Shown piece after piece: positions 8,178 to 17,300 of a stretch of 46,711 bases of DNA. The translations under genes and the position numbers were made by a program. The DNA is from Methanobacteriota archaeon. Its GTDB lineage: Archaea > Halobacteriota > Methanosarcinia > Methanosarcinales > Methanosarcinaceae. The stretch's first letter is position 1; each line of letters starts with the position of its first letter. The stretch lies in contig JASGVX010000121.1 in assembly GCA_030054735.1 (NCBI GenBank), positions 1 to 46,711 on the forward strand, in the 5' to 3' direction. Below the pieces are notes generated by a model that did not search any database, had not been told where the DNA came from, and was given only the letters and a program-made list of their open reading frames with translations.

Positions 8178-9101
8178 TTATTTTCCCCTGTAAATTTTAA
8201 GGGCTTCTTCAACGCTTGCATCTTCAACAGTTATGGCGTAAACAGCATTGCACATGCGGACAGCTTCATCCAGAGGCTTCTGGTGGATATTTCTTCCGGT
8301 TGCATTCCCCTGGGCCCCGGAAACATGGATCTGGTCGTGGAGCTTTTTGAGGAAAGCTTCGGCTTCGTCGCTTGAGCCGCCAGCACAAACTACTTTTGTC
8401 CGCCCGGCTGCTTTGACAGCCTCCTTGAAAATCTCGGCAGATTTTTCTCCTTCTTTCTTCGGATAGTTTACCTTTACAAAGTCCGATCCAAGAGTGGCCC
8501 CAACTCCAGTTGCCCCTGCAATAAGGTGAGGGTCCTTTTCGTCTTTTACGGCAGTTCCGCGAGGGTAAATCCAGAGTACGGACATCATTCCATGCTGGTG
8601 TGCACCATAAACGACCTGGGCAGCCTGCACAAGCATTTCGGCTTCAAACTCGCTGCCAATATATATTGTATAGCCAACACCAAGGATATTGAGCCCGCTG
8701 TTCTCCTTAAACTCGGCTACCTGGTCAATATCATACCACAGGTTGCTGAAAGGATCAGCCTGTGCGGTTTCAACCAGGTTGGTCTTGGAGTTTACCTTTA
8801 CAAGATAAGGAATATCTTTATAGTCCATTCCATAGCGGGCAATAAGCCCGAGCTGGGTTGCAAAAACTCCTATTTTTGACTTAGCTGCAATCCTGAAAAG
8901 GTGTTCAGGGTCGGCGTCATCTTCAGGAATCCCTTCTCCAAAAAAGTCATCGTTCAGGTGTTCTACTTTCTGGTCTCCGGCAAAAAGCATTAACCTGCCG
9001 CTACCCTTTGTGATTTCCATGTAGTTTTTTACGTATGTCTCACGCATTGCTTTCGGGACATCTAAAGGTACGATTACGTCTTCTTTTTTAATTGAAACCA
9101 T
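8178..9101 (-). CDS. Archaeal class I fructose-bisphosphate aldolase (DhnA/DeoC-LacD type)
   Basis: 307 aa from ATG 9101, chosen because GAGGT sits eight bases upstream; a longer frame to 9116 lacks this. A (beta/alpha)8 Schiff-base aldolase of the archaeal FbaA/DhnA family: LMLFAGDQKVEH near the N-terminus, IYPRG, the Lys of FVKVNYPKK (probable Schiff-base residue), and the phosphate-binding VVCAGGSS and HVSGAQGNATGRNI blocks. It would condense dihydroxyacetone phosphate and glyceraldehyde 3-phosphate in gluconeogenesis, or cleave fructose 1,6-bisphosphate. Related proteins (ADH synthase of the aroA' pathway, LsrF) share the fold, so the exact reaction is inferred. Pairs with pyruvate kinase just downstream. 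9117-9189 contains a ttaatata TATA-like element. Confidence 0.82.
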   Translation of the reverse strand: MVSIKKEDVIVPLDVPKAMRETYVKNYMEITKGSGRLMLFAGDQKVEHLNDDFFGEGIPEDDADPEHLFRIAAKSKIGVFATQLGLIARYGMDYKDIPYLVKVNSKTNLVETAQADPFSNLWYDIDQVAEFKENSGLNILGVGYTIYIGSEFEAEMLVQAAQVVYGAHQHGMMSVLWIYPRGTAVKDEKDPHLIAGATGVGATLGSDFVKVNYPKKEGEKSAEIFKEAVKAAGRTKVVCAGGSSDEAEAFLKKLHDQIHVSGAQGNATGRNIHQKPLDEAVRMCNAVYAITVEDASVEEALKIYRGK

Positions 9102-9189
9102 GTGTATAAACCTCATTTATACTCTTCTACTATATTAAATAAGGTATTGGTAAATAAATACTGATATTTATGGGGAAGTATATTTCTTC

Positions 9190-9848
9190 ATGAACTGTCC
9201 ACGATGTAAGAGTTCCAGTTATAGTAAGAACGGTAAATTTTATGGACGTCAACGCTACAAATGTCAAGATTGTGGATATAACTATTCTGTAGAACTAAAA
9301 TCAACTGCGTTTTCCACTTTTGTTAAAAGACAGGCTTTGCAACTTTATCTAGAATGATTAGGATTCCGTTCAATAGGACGATTTTTAGGAGTAAGTCATG
9401 TTTCTGTCCAAAGATGGATAAAGAAATTTGTTCAGGGGTTAAAGGCCCTAAAAAGCGAAAATGAAATCTCTGTCGTCGTTGTGGATGAGATGCACACTTA
9501 CATCGCTAACAAAAAAATACTGCTGGATGGATTGCTGTTGATAGAGTTGGGAAAAAGTTCATCAACTGCTCTTTTGGTAGCAGAGGAACGGAAAATAGAA
9601 AACTAATATGGGAAAAATCAAAGAAAAAAGAGATTGAACAAGTGATGACTGATCACTTTAGGGCATATGCAGAGTTTATTCCAAAAAAGATTCATACTCA
9701 ATCCAAAGCAGAAACATATACTGTTGAAGGATATAGATATGTGAGGATATTATCTTTGTATAAAAAAGTAAGAAAGTTGCTGAAGAATTCTACTGGAGAC
9801 CTCTCCTTTTTAAGGAATAAAAACTTGAAGTGGGCTGTTGCGATCTAA
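9190..9848 (+). pseudogene. Degenerate IS1-like transposase
   Basis: The start reads MNCPRCKS and YKCQDCGYNYSVE, the N-terminal zinc ribbon of IS1/InsA-type transposases, followed by a helix-turn-helix (RSIGRFLGVSHVSVQRWI) and VVDEMHTYI, the start of the DDE domain. An in-frame TGA interrupts the frame at 9355, a frameshift follows near 9520, and the tail (from 9642) is in a different frame and ends WAVAI. No intact inverted repeats could be identified, so this is a dead element. Confidence 0.85.
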
Positions 9849-9885
9849 GTGCAAGAATAATCATGGATTTTGCTGTGCTTCCGGG

Positions 9886-10956
9886 TTAAATCCATCTTTT
9901 CTTCTTAAAGTAAAGGAACATGCTTATTCCTAATAATGCCATCCCAAGTAGAACTGCAGGATAACCCCATCGCCATTCGAGTTCTGGCATGTAGTCAAAG
10001 TTCATGCCGTATACTCCTGCAATGAAAGTGAGTGGTATGAAAATCGTGGCAATGATTGTCAGAACTTTCATAATGTCATTCATCTTGTTACTCAGGCTTG
10101 AGAGGTAGACATCTACCATTGAAGAGAGAATGTCCCTGAAGGCTTCTATGGAGTCAATGATCTGAATGGTATGGTCATATACATCTCTCAGGTAGATCCG
10201 CGTGTTGTCCTTTATAAGTTCTGACTCAGTTCTCTGAAGGTTACTTATCAACTCCCTGAGGGGCCAGACTGATCTGCGGAAGGTGATCATATCTCTCTTA
10301 TATCTCTGGATCGTTTTCAGGGTTTCAGGTATTGGGGGCATTGCGAGTTTTTCTTCGAGATTTTCTATTTCTTCCTCAAAGTGTTCGAGAATCAAAAAAT
10401 AGTTGTCAACCACAGCATCCATCAGGCTGTATGCAAGAAGGTCCACACCGTTTTTTCTCAGTCGCGAAGAAGGGTTTTTGAGCCTTTCATGGACAGGCTC
10501 AAAAACATCTTCTTCCCTCTCCTGAAAAGTGAGGATATAATTGGAACCAATGATGATATTTACCTGATCTATAATCATCTTTTCTTTTATTTCATTAAGA
10601 AGAATCATTTTCAGAACAATATAAATATACTTCTCATAATCCTCCATTTTCGGGCGCTGTCCGGTGTTCAGCACATCTTCCAGGGTAAGAGGATGAACCC
10701 CAAAGTAGCTGCCAAGTTTTTCTATTACTTCAACCCGATCTAGTCCGTCCACATTTATCCACAGGTTCATGTCCGGCTGGTCTTTGAGGGACTGACATTC
10801 TTCTATGGTTTGAAGCTCTTTTTCAATCAGTTTCTCACTATTGTATATCCAGGCTCTGATTACGATTTTCTCTGCCTTTTTTTCTCCCACATGGACAAGA
10901 GTTCCGGGGGCAAGACCGACATTTGATTTCTTCTCTCTGAAAGTCTTCGGTTTCAC
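9886..10956 (-). CDS. corA: CorA-family magnesium/cobalt transporter
   Basis: 356 aa. Long cytoplasmic N-terminal domain, a helical stalk (residues about 170-290), and two C-terminal transmembrane helices joined by the signature YGMNF loop (VLTIIATIFIPLTFIAGVYG, then AVLLGMALLGISMFLYF). CorA pentamers carry Mg2+ (also Co2+ and Ni2+) across the cytoplasmic membrane. The end KKKRWI supplies positive charges on the cytoplasmic side. Start is GTG 10956 with gagg eight bases upstream. Single gene; 10957-11198 is AT-rich promoter DNA with no other feature. Confidence 0.95.
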   Translation of the reverse strand: MKPKTFREKKSNVGLAPGTLVHVGEKKAEKIVIRAWIYNSEKLIEKELQTIEECQSLKDQPDMNLWINVDGLDRVEVIEKLGSYFGVHPLTLEDVLNTGQRPKMEDYEKYIYIVLKMILLNEIKEKMIIDQVNIIIGSNYILTFQEREEDVFEPVHERLKNPSSRLRKNGVDLLAYSLMDAVVDNYFLILEHFEEEIENLEEKLAMPPIPETLKTIQRYKRDMITFRRSVWPLRELISNLQRTESELIKDNTRIYLRDVYDHTIQIIDSIEAFRDILSSMVDVYLSSLSNKMNDIMKVLTIIATIFIPLTFIAGVYGMNFDYMPELEWRWGYPAVLLGMALLGISMFLYFKKKRWI

Positions 10957-11198
10957 GGTTCTGCCTCACTCCATAATAAAATTAAACACTTTATTATATT
11001 GGAGCTTCAGTGATTTAAGCCTGTGCATATCATTTATCCGAATAAATTATTAAAAATTTAATCAGATTTGATATTTTTTCAATATAATTCGACTCTGAAT
11101 AACGATTAGTTTTTATATTTATGTATAACGATTTCTATTGTCAGGTTAATATAATATTATATTGAATATATTATTCGGTCTTCCAAAAACAGGGGAAT

Positions 11199-11606
11199 TT
11201 GGAAAGGACGCCAATAATAATGCTGAATATAGGGGTGATTTATACAGTTCAAACAGAAATTATGGATAGTCTATACAACATGTTTTATAAGTTCATAATA
11301 TTTATTCCAACATTAGTAGGCATACTTTTTCTTCTAGTTATGGGAATAGTATTGGGAAAATCTCTTGGAAAGATCGGGGCAAAGATACTGGAAAAATAGG
11401 CCTTGATTATCTGCTTGACAAAAACGGAGATAAGTGGAATTCTAAGAAGAGCACAGATGAGTACAATCGGCTTTTTTGATGCTGTGATCCACTGCTTCAT
11501 TTACATCATTTTCAGCAAAATACACCTTTTTCAGGATAATAGCGGAGCTCAATGGAGCGCAGCTAGAATAAGCAACCATAAAATTCAGTTTATTCTTTTT
11601 AATTGA
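11199..11606 (+). pseudogene. Broken small membrane protein (conserved TM-helix / MscS-like relative)
   Basis: The first frame gives a membrane segment, FIIFIPTLVGILFLLVMGIV, followed by GKSLGKIGAKILEK and a TAG at 11397. One base out of frame the text continues as IGLDYLLDKNGDKW, which is what follows the TM helix in 'conserved TM helix' proteins related to mechanosensitive channels. After about 25 more residues it shifts back to the first frame (GFFDAVIHCFIYIIF). Two frameshifts in a homopolymer-rich region are the simplest explanation. Reading the TAG as pyrrolysine would keep one frame open to 11606 but gives an implausible middle segment. Confidence 0.5.
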
Positions 11607-11655
11607 GCCGACCTGCCGTAGAAGTCATCAAAAAAATAGAAAGGGGATCTCCCCT

Positions 11656-12828
11656 TCAGATAACGTAGGACTTGAGAGGTGGAAAGCCGTTAAAACATAT
11701 AGAACTATAACTTTGGGTATACGCTCCGGTTGTGAAGAAATATACACGGTTGCCTTCTCTCATTGTGTGAGGGAAGGAATATTTATGGTGCTCGTAAAGA
11801 ATATCCACGCTGTCACAGGTGGGACCTGCAAGGATGACTTCTTCTGCATAGCCTTTCTTATCACAGAAAATTGGATATTTAATGGACTCGTCAAGGGTTT
11901 CGATAAGACCGCCAAACTTCCCTATATCTAGATAGACCCATTTGTACTGGTTGAACCTGGCTTTTTTGGAGATCATAACGACTTCACTTACGATTATGCC
12001 GGCGTCGGCGACCAGAGACCTCCCTGGTTCGATAATAATTTCAGGAAACTCTTCCCCAAAGTCCTCATGTAAAAAACGGCTAATTTCCCGAGCATAGGTC
12101 TCAAGTTCCTGAGCTCTATATTGATATTTTGCAGGAAAGCCTCCACCAAGGTTGATCATTTTAAGCTTGATTCCCTTTTCGGCTACTGCTTCAAAAAGGT
12201 ATTTGCACTTTGAGATTGCGTTGTCCCACTGTCCTATATCCCTTTGCTGGGAACCTACATGGAAAGAAAGTCCATAAGGTTCAAGCCCTAGCTTTGCAGC
12301 TTTTAAAATCAATTTGTATATCAGATCAGGATGGGCACCAAATTTTCTGGAAAGCGGCCAGTCCGCACCATCACTTTCTGTTAGGATCCTGAAAAAGACT
12401 CTGGAGCCCGGAGCTCTTCTGGCCAACTTCTTTAAATCACTTTCGGAATCCGTAACAAAGAGCCTAACTCCCTTTTCATAGGCATAAGCGATGTCTTTTT
12501 CTTTTTTGATTGTATTCCCGTAACTTATCCTTTCAGGTTCCACCCCGAGCCTTAACAGTTGATCAAGCTCGTAGACAGTTGCTATATCAAAATTGGAACC
12601 TTTTTCCTTCAGGGCAAGCACTACCTTGTCCATAGGATTGGCCTTAACAGCATAGTGAATTTTTGCAAAAGGTATGTGCTCTACCAGCTCGTCGTAGCCT
12701 CGTTCTATCTTCTGAAGGTCAACGATCAAAAACGGTGTTTCTTTATCCCGCGAGAATTTCTTAATTTTGTTAAATTCCTCTTTTGAAAGATAATCTTCCA
12801 GCGGGAATTCATAAGGCTTTTTTCTCAT
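11656..12828 (-). CDS. Ornithine/lysine decarboxylase-type fold III PLP enzyme
   Basis: 390 aa, typical for the ODC/DAP-decarboxylase family. PLP-binding Lys in HYAVKANPMD (around residue 64), HVGSQQ, the Gly-rich phosphate site NLGGGFPA, EPGRSLVADAG, and the substrate-site motif CDSVD (around residue 340) that is typical of ornithine decarboxylases; DAP decarboxylases usually have CESSD-like sequences. It would make putrescine from ornithine (or cadaverine from lysine). Start ATG 12828 with GGGAG six bases upstream; a tttataaata box at about 12902-12911 would serve as promoter. No polyamine genes adjoin it, and many methanogens use pyruvoyl arginine decarboxylase for this purpose, so the physiological product is uncertain. 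Confidence 0.82.
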   Translation of the reverse strand: MRKKPYEFPLEDYLSKEEFNKIKKFSRDKETPFLIVDLQKIERGYDELVEHIPFAKIHYAVKANPMDKVVLALKEKGSNFDIATVYELDQLLRLGVEPERISYGNTIKKEKDIAYAYEKGVRLFVTDSESDLKKLARRAPGSRVFFRILTESDGADWPLSRKFGAHPDLIYKLILKAAKLGLEPYGLSFHVGSQQRDIGQWDNAISKCKYLFEAVAEKGIKLKMINLGGGFPAKYQYRAQELETYAREISRFLHEDFGEEFPEIIIEPGRSLVADAGIIVSEVVMISKKARFNQYKWVYLDIGKFGGLIETLDESIKYPIFCDKKGYAEEVILAGPTCDSVDILYEHHKYSFPHTMREGNRVYFFTTGAYTQSYSSICFNGFPPLKSYVI

Positions 12829-13728
12829 ATTTACTCCCTTTTTTAACCTGTTTGACTTGTAAGCAAAACTGACAATAATTATGATTTATATTCAGGCAAC
12901 TCTATTTATAAATTTTTAAAATGTAATTGATTTATTTTAGTTGGGGAATTTATAATTAATAATATAGATAAACCCTAAGATAAAACGAATTAAATAGGAT
13001 TTTAGGTATATAAAACTAATTCTTGTTGAATATCCAGACTCAAAAACTACCAAAATCCAAAAATATTCAATATAAATCATCGTATTTTTTAAAAAAGGAT
13101 ATTTAAGCTTTTTTATCTAATTAAAACTACATATAACCTTTTTTATTTTATTAAAATGATTCAAAGCCGAGATTTTATCATAAAACAACCCAAAAATTTA
13201 GATCTGTCCTGAAAAAATACAGGTACAATTTAAACATAAAAAAGGTCTTTACTTGAGAAAATAAGCGGAAAACAGTCTTTAAATGGATAAATATAAAATT
13301 TAGCAATATTCACCCTTAAATATCTTAAAAGTCAAAATAAGAACTCATTTTTCTTTAGCTTATTTGCTCAGGCCCCGACAAACTTAATAATTATTTTTGA
13401 TAATATACAGGATTAACGGCAAGAAAACTGAAGTGGGAATAACTCACTTTAAAAAATCAAAGTCTCAGCGGGCTTTTCTGGATCTTCCCATCAAACTGAA
13501 TATCAGAATTATATGAAACAAACCCACATACCCTTTTTTGATATGTATCATATGCAAATATTTAAAAATGAAAAACATTATATAGAGAGTAATGAGGTAT
13601 CTCTTTCCTATCAGGCAAGAATTCACAAAATTATGATTAATACGGTAACCATTAAAACATGAATAATATTGGTATTGGAATGAGGCTTTGAGTAGTCGAT
13701 TATTTTTATCAAAATGAAGGGAATAATT
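12829..13728. other. Long AT-rich intergenic region between divergent genes
   Basis: Holds the promoters of the decarboxylase (left) and glutamine synthetase (right) but no gene I can support. A TATA-like attatatag lies near 13576 in an AT-rich context, about 150 bases before the glutamine synthetase start, which would give a leader of about 125 nt. I looked for an NrpR operator (GGTA-N6-TACC) near glnA and found only half matches, such as ggtaacc at 13641. Confidence 0.4.
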
Positions 13729-15246
13729 ATGAAAACATCATCTGTAGAACTGAATCCGAATAAACTGGTACAGTACCTTAAAAAGCCAGCAAGTGAATTC
13801 ACCAAAGAAGATATTATAAGATTCATTAAAGAAAATGGAATTAAGATGCTCAACTTCCGCTACGTAGGGGGGGACGGAAGGCTCAAAGCCCTCAACTTCG
13901 TCATCAGGAACGAAGAACACCTTGATACCTTGCTCTCCACAGGAGAAAGAGTGGATGGGTCAAGTATTTTCAAGTACATCGAAGCCTACTCAAGCGACCT
14001 TTACGTAGTCCCGAAATACCGCACTGCTTTTGTAAACCCGTTTGAGGATATCCCAACCCTTGACTTACTCTGTTCATACTTCGACAAGGACGGGGCCCCC
14101 CTTGCAAGCTCACCTGAGAATATCATGAAGAAGGCCCACCAGGTCCTGAAGGATGAGACAGGATACGAGCTCAATGTAATGGCAGAACTCGAATACTACG
14201 TCATCTGCGACAAGGACCTGATTGACATTGACTACCCAGCTGTTGACCAGAAAGGTTACCATGAGTCAGGCCCCTTCACCAAGTTCGAGCAGCTCAGGAA
14301 AGACGCAATGATGGCCATCTCCGAAGCAGGTGGAGCTATTAAGTACGGCCACTCCGAAGTCGGAAACTTCACCGATGACAAATACTACTACGAGCAGAAC
14401 GAAATCGAGTTCGAAACCACAAACGTCGAGGACGCTGCTGACCACCTGATTGTTGGGAAGTGGATGCTCAGGATGATTGCCGCCCAGTACGGTGTCACTG
14501 TCAGCTACGCTCCAAAGATCGCTGTTGGAAAGGCAGGCAGCGGGCTACACATCCACATGAAGCTCATGAAGGATGGAAAGAGCGCAACAGTCGAGAACGG
14601 AAAGCTCAGCGATGCAGCCAGAAAGGCAATCGTCGGCTGCCTTGAAGTTGCTTCAGGAATCACTGCCTTTGGAAACAGAATCCCTATTTCCTACCTGCGT
14701 CTTGTTCCTCACCAGGAAGCACCAACCAACATATGCTGGGGAGATAGGAACCGCTCTTCCCTTATACGCGTCCCCCTCGGCTGGTCCGGTGACGCAAGCA
14801 AGATGATCGCCATCGCAAACCCGAAATACGCAGAAGAACTTAAGGACTACTCGAGCAAGCAGACCTACGAGTTCCGTGCAGCTGACGGTTCTGCAGATAT
14901 TTACCTCCTCATTGCAGGGCTCTGTGTCGGTACCCGCCACGGCCTAGAGATGGACAACTCCCTTGAGCTTTCCAAGAAGCTCTACGTCTCTGTGAACATC
15001 TTCAAGGAAGAGCACAAAGCCAGGCTTTCCGATCTCGAGCGCCTGCCTGCATCCTGCTACGAGTCTGCTCAGGCCCTGAAGAAACAGAAAGATATCTTCA
15101 TGCAGTCAGATGTCTTCACTGAAGGAATGCTCGATGGCATTATCAGCGGCCTTGAAGCCTTCAATGACTACCAGCTGAGCGATAAACTCTATGGAAAGAA
15201 CGAAGAAATCAGGAAACTTGTGGATACTTACGTCCACGTCGCCTGA
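13729..15246 (+). CDS. glnA: Glutamine synthetase (505 aa form)
   Basis: ATP-dependent formation of glutamine from glutamate and ammonia. Family blocks present: NFRYVGGDGRLK (beta-grasp), GERVDGSSI, AELEYYV (metal-ligand glutamate), the second metal and ammonium site region YYYEQNEIEFE, GSGLHIHMKL (ATP/metal His), RLVPHQEAPTNICWG and NRSSLIRVP (substrate and ATP Arg residues). At 505 aa it is longer than the usual 440-450 aa GS-I, with an N-terminal and C-terminal extension, so it is a distinct subgroup. ATG 13729 is preferred over 13714 because agGGA lies seven bases upstream. Codon use is GC-rich and strongly biased against its AT-rich flanks, a sign of high expression. Confidence 0.93.
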   Translation: MKTSSVELNPNKLVQYLKKPASEFTKEDIIRFIKENGIKMLNFRYVGGDGRLKALNFVIRNEEHLDTLLSTGERVDGSSIFKYIEAYSSDLYVVPKYRTAFVNPFEDIPTLDLLCSYFDKDGAPLASSPENIMKKAHQVLKDETGYELNVMAELEYYVICDKDLIDIDYPAVDQKGYHESGPFTKFEQLRKDAMMAISEAGGAIKYGHSEVGNFTDDKYYYEQNEIEFETTNVEDAADHLIVGKWMLRMIAAQYGVTVSYAPKIAVGKAGSGLHIHMKLMKDGKSATVENGKLSDAARKAIVGCLEVASGITAFGNRIPISYLRLVPHQEAPTNICWGDRNRSSLIRVPLGWSGDASKMIAIANPKYAEELKDYSSKQTYEFRAADGSADIYLLIAGLCVGTRHGLEMDNSLELSKKLYVSVNIFKEEHKARLSDLERLPASCYESAQALKKQKDIFMQSDVFTEGMLDGIISGLEAFNDYQLSDKLYGKNEEIRKLVDTYVHVA

Positions 15247-15274
15247 TATTGACGCTACATGTTTAAAAACAAGC

Positions 15275-15316
15275 TTTCTTTTCTTTTTTCCTTCCTGAAA
15301 AAGAGCAGAGGCTCTT
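15275..15316 (+). terminator. Probable transcription terminator of glnA
   Basis: A T-rich run (tttcttttcttttttccttcc, 15275-15295) follows the stop codon by about 30 bases, the usual archaeal termination signal. Immediately after it is a hairpin aagagc-agag-gctctt (15301-15316). The rest of the 434-base gap (15317-15680) codes for nothing convincing. Confidence 0.5.
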
Positions 15317-15581
15317 CTCCTGCAGGTCAGGATCCCTGTAAAAAACGATTTTTGATTGATAAGAGCTTTGTGTGCGAGCTGGCGAAAAATAACCCTGTTT
15401 CTGTTTACAGTTTTGAATTTCGTGGTGATACTGGGTTCCATGATGCAGGTTATGCATGAATAAGTAAAGTAGCATATCCGTCCCGAATAAATAGGAAGAG
15501 TCAAACAGGCAAATCAGAAATTTTTTACTCAGAGCCGGAGTTTTGGGGTTGGTTTTATCTATCTTTACGAATTTTAAAGTC

Positions 15582-15638
15582 AATTGTTTCTAAACAAAAT
15601 GCTTTCTGGACGAAATTGTTTCTGAACAAAAGTCCAGA
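15582..15638. repeat. Direct repeat with embedded inverted repeat upstream of dtdA
   Basis: attgtttctaaacaaaa (15583) and attgtttctgaacaaaa (15615) are near-identical direct repeats, each itself palindromic (tgttt/aaaca). Between and after them tctggac (15605-15611) pairs with gtccaga (15632-15638). The arrangement, about 40 bases upstream of the dtdA start, could be an operator; no regulator is known to me for it. Confidence 0.45.
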
Positions 15639-15680
15639 ATAAATTAGGACAAATTCGAAGAAAACCGGACTGATCCGACA

Positions 15681-16574
15681 ATGACTGATAGAATGCTAGA
15701 AAATGTAAATAATTCAAAAATAACTATCATCTGTTCTGCTCCTGACCTTGCCAGCCAGAATATCAAAACTCATCTTTTGAACCTGAGGGAATGGAAAAGC
15801 CTGAAACTCCCGCCTGAATCCGGATTTTCAGCAGCACGAGAATCTGCGGATGGAATATTCAGGCTTGTAGATATTGAAGAAATGCATGTTTTTCAGGATG
15901 GACTTGATAAGAAACTCGAAGCTGCAGGACTGCCAGCTTCTCTTATAATTTTTGCATCCAAACACAGGGGTAAAGAGGAAATCAATTCCCTTACAGTCCA
16001 TTGCACTGGAAACTCCTCTGGTGAAGCAAGGCTTGGAGGGCGCCCGAAATCCCTTGCTGTTGCCTCTCCGGCAGCTATGAAATCAATACTTAAGGAAATG
16101 AAGAGGCTTGTCGAGGAAAAAGGAATGAAGTACGATGTAACCCTTGAAGTTACCCATCACGGCCCGAGCGAACTCTCGGTAGCTTCTGTCTATACCGAAA
16201 TTGGCAGCACAGAAATCCAGTGGAAAGACCCTGAAGCCGGAGAGGTTGCTGCAAAAGCCATCCTTGCAGTTTCACTTGAAAAAGTGCCTGTAGCTCTAGG
16301 CTTTGGAGGCGGGCACTATGCCATTCGCCAGACAGGGCTTTTGTTTGAGACCGGCATATCTTTCGGACACAATTTCCCCAAGTACCAGCTTGAATTCGTG
16401 GATGAAGATATTGTCCGGCAGGCGGTTGAGAAATCAAATGCTGAGTTTGCTTACTTTGACCGGAAGTCCATGAGAAGTGAAGAAAGAAATCGGATATCAG
16501 AAATTCTCGAGAAGCTCGGGCTAAACGTCTTAAAAGAATCGGAAATCCGGGAAAAGTACGGGCATGAGAATTAA
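15681..16574 (+). CDS. dtdA: Archaeal D-aminoacyl-tRNA deacylase
   Basis: 297 aa, matching the DtdA/GEK1 family that hydrolyses D-aminoacyl-tRNA and so prevents D-amino acids from entering proteins. Recognisable blocks: LTVHCTGNS, EVTHHGPSEL, EIGSTEIQWKD, and GFGGGHYAIRQT, whose histidines bind the two zinc ions. The N-terminal 20 residues are variable; ATG 15681 is the first in frame and ATG 15693 is an alternative. The gene is monocistronic, 18 bases from the convergent gene at 16592. Confidence 0.92.
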   Translation: MTDRMLENVNNSKITIICSAPDLASQNIKTHLLNLREWKSLKLPPESGFSAARESADGIFRLVDIEEMHVFQDGLDKKLEAAGLPASLIIFASKHRGKEEINSLTVHCTGNSSGEARLGGRPKSLAVASPAAMKSILKEMKRLVEEKGMKYDVTLEVTHHGPSELSVASVYTEIGSTEIQWKDPEAGEVAAKAILAVSLEKVPVALGFGGGHYAIRQTGLLFETGISFGHNFPKYQLEFVDEDIVRQAVEKSNAEFAYFDRKSMRSEERNRISEILEKLGLNVLKESEIREKYGHEN

Positions 16575-16591
16575 TCAGGAAATCAAGAGGG

Positions 16592-17092
16592 TTATTTTTT
16601 ATAGGTAGAATTCATGTCTTGCAGAGTTTTTTGAAGGTTACTAAAGTTAGAGCCTATTGATTCATTATTAGAATTGATGTCTTCAAGAGTAGAGTTTAGA
16701 GCCTCAACCCCGAAGCTTATCATTCCTCTGCTCATGTTCAGTCCTTCCTTACTCTTGTTTATTGATTCAAAGGCAAGGCTCAGATTCTCGCTTGAGTTTA
16801 GCAATTCTGCATTTGAATCAACAACCCTTAGAACCTTTTCTAAAGATTCCAGCATGGAACCCATAAAATCCAGTATTCCGATTATCTCCTGTAAAAAGTT
16901 ATTCAGGGGAAGAAGGATAGAATTTATAATTTCAGAAAGGGAGTTTACACTATCTGCAGCTGCTTGCGGCATATCTGATGCAGAGAGGTTTTTTTCTGTC
17001 TCCCCTTCAGCGCCCTGTACAGCCAGTGCAGGTTTGAATGCTACTGAAATTAAGAGACAAATTATGATCAGATGCAAAAGTCCTTTTTTCAT
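16592..17092 (-). CDS. Secreted helical protein of unknown function
   Basis: 166 aa from ATG 17092, chosen because GAGG is eight bases upstream (the frame can be read back to 17134 without such a site). Signal peptide KKGLLHLIIICLLISVAFKPALA, then a region rich in Asn, Ser, Leu and Glu with heptad spacing (SLEKVLRVVDSNAELLNSSE) that should form coiled coils, and many N-x-S/T sites for surface glycosylation. No Cys or TM helix after the signal. Similar in style, but not clearly homologous, to the secreted proteins at 38137 and 40436. It diverges from rpl15e and shares its upstream region. Confidence 0.6.
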   Translation of the reverse strand: MKKGLLHLIIICLLISVAFKPALAVQGAEGETEKNLSASDMPQAAADSVNSLSEIINSILLPLNNFLQEIIGILDFMGSMLESLEKVLRVVDSNAELLNSSENLSLAFESINKSKEGLNMSRGMISFGVEALNSTLEDINSNNESIGSNFSNLQKTLQDMNSTYKK

Positions 17093-17243
17093 AAACATCC
17101 TCACTGAAACCAAAATTACCGATATGAAATTCATATACTGGCATGAAAACTACATACAGTAATAGTGCCACTTATTAATGAGTTAAAATTCACTGTAATC
17201 CCCAAAATTATACTACAGCAAACAGTGTAATATAAATCATCAA

Positions 17244-17256
17244 TCTATATAAATAT
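17244..17256 (+). promoter_or_regulatory. Probable TATA box of the rpl15e operon
   Basis: tctatataaatat at 17244-17256 is a good archaeal TATA element. Transcription would begin near 17275-17280, giving a leader of about 160 nt before the L15e start, much longer than usual and fully containing the structured elements at 17301-17418. Confidence 0.45.
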
Positions 17257-17300
17257 ATTCATACTGCTATTTGTACTGCTATTCATTAAGGTTTTTCTGA

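Noticed and set aside
11397-11399. TAG as a pyrrolysine codon in the small membrane gene
   Set aside because: The frameshifted continuation matches channel-type sequences better than the readthrough frame.
13560-13728. NrpR operator upstream of glnA
   Set aside because: Only half sites (ggtaacc, ggtattgg) without the TACC partner at the right spacing.
14653-14940. Long antisense ORF in glutamine synthetase
   Set aside because: Consequence of GC-rich biased codon use of glnA; the sense frame is clearly the gene. The same applies to antisense frames in pyk, hom and lig.
15259-15459. 66-codon ORF after glnA
   Set aside because: Begins in the T-rich terminator and has no conserved features.
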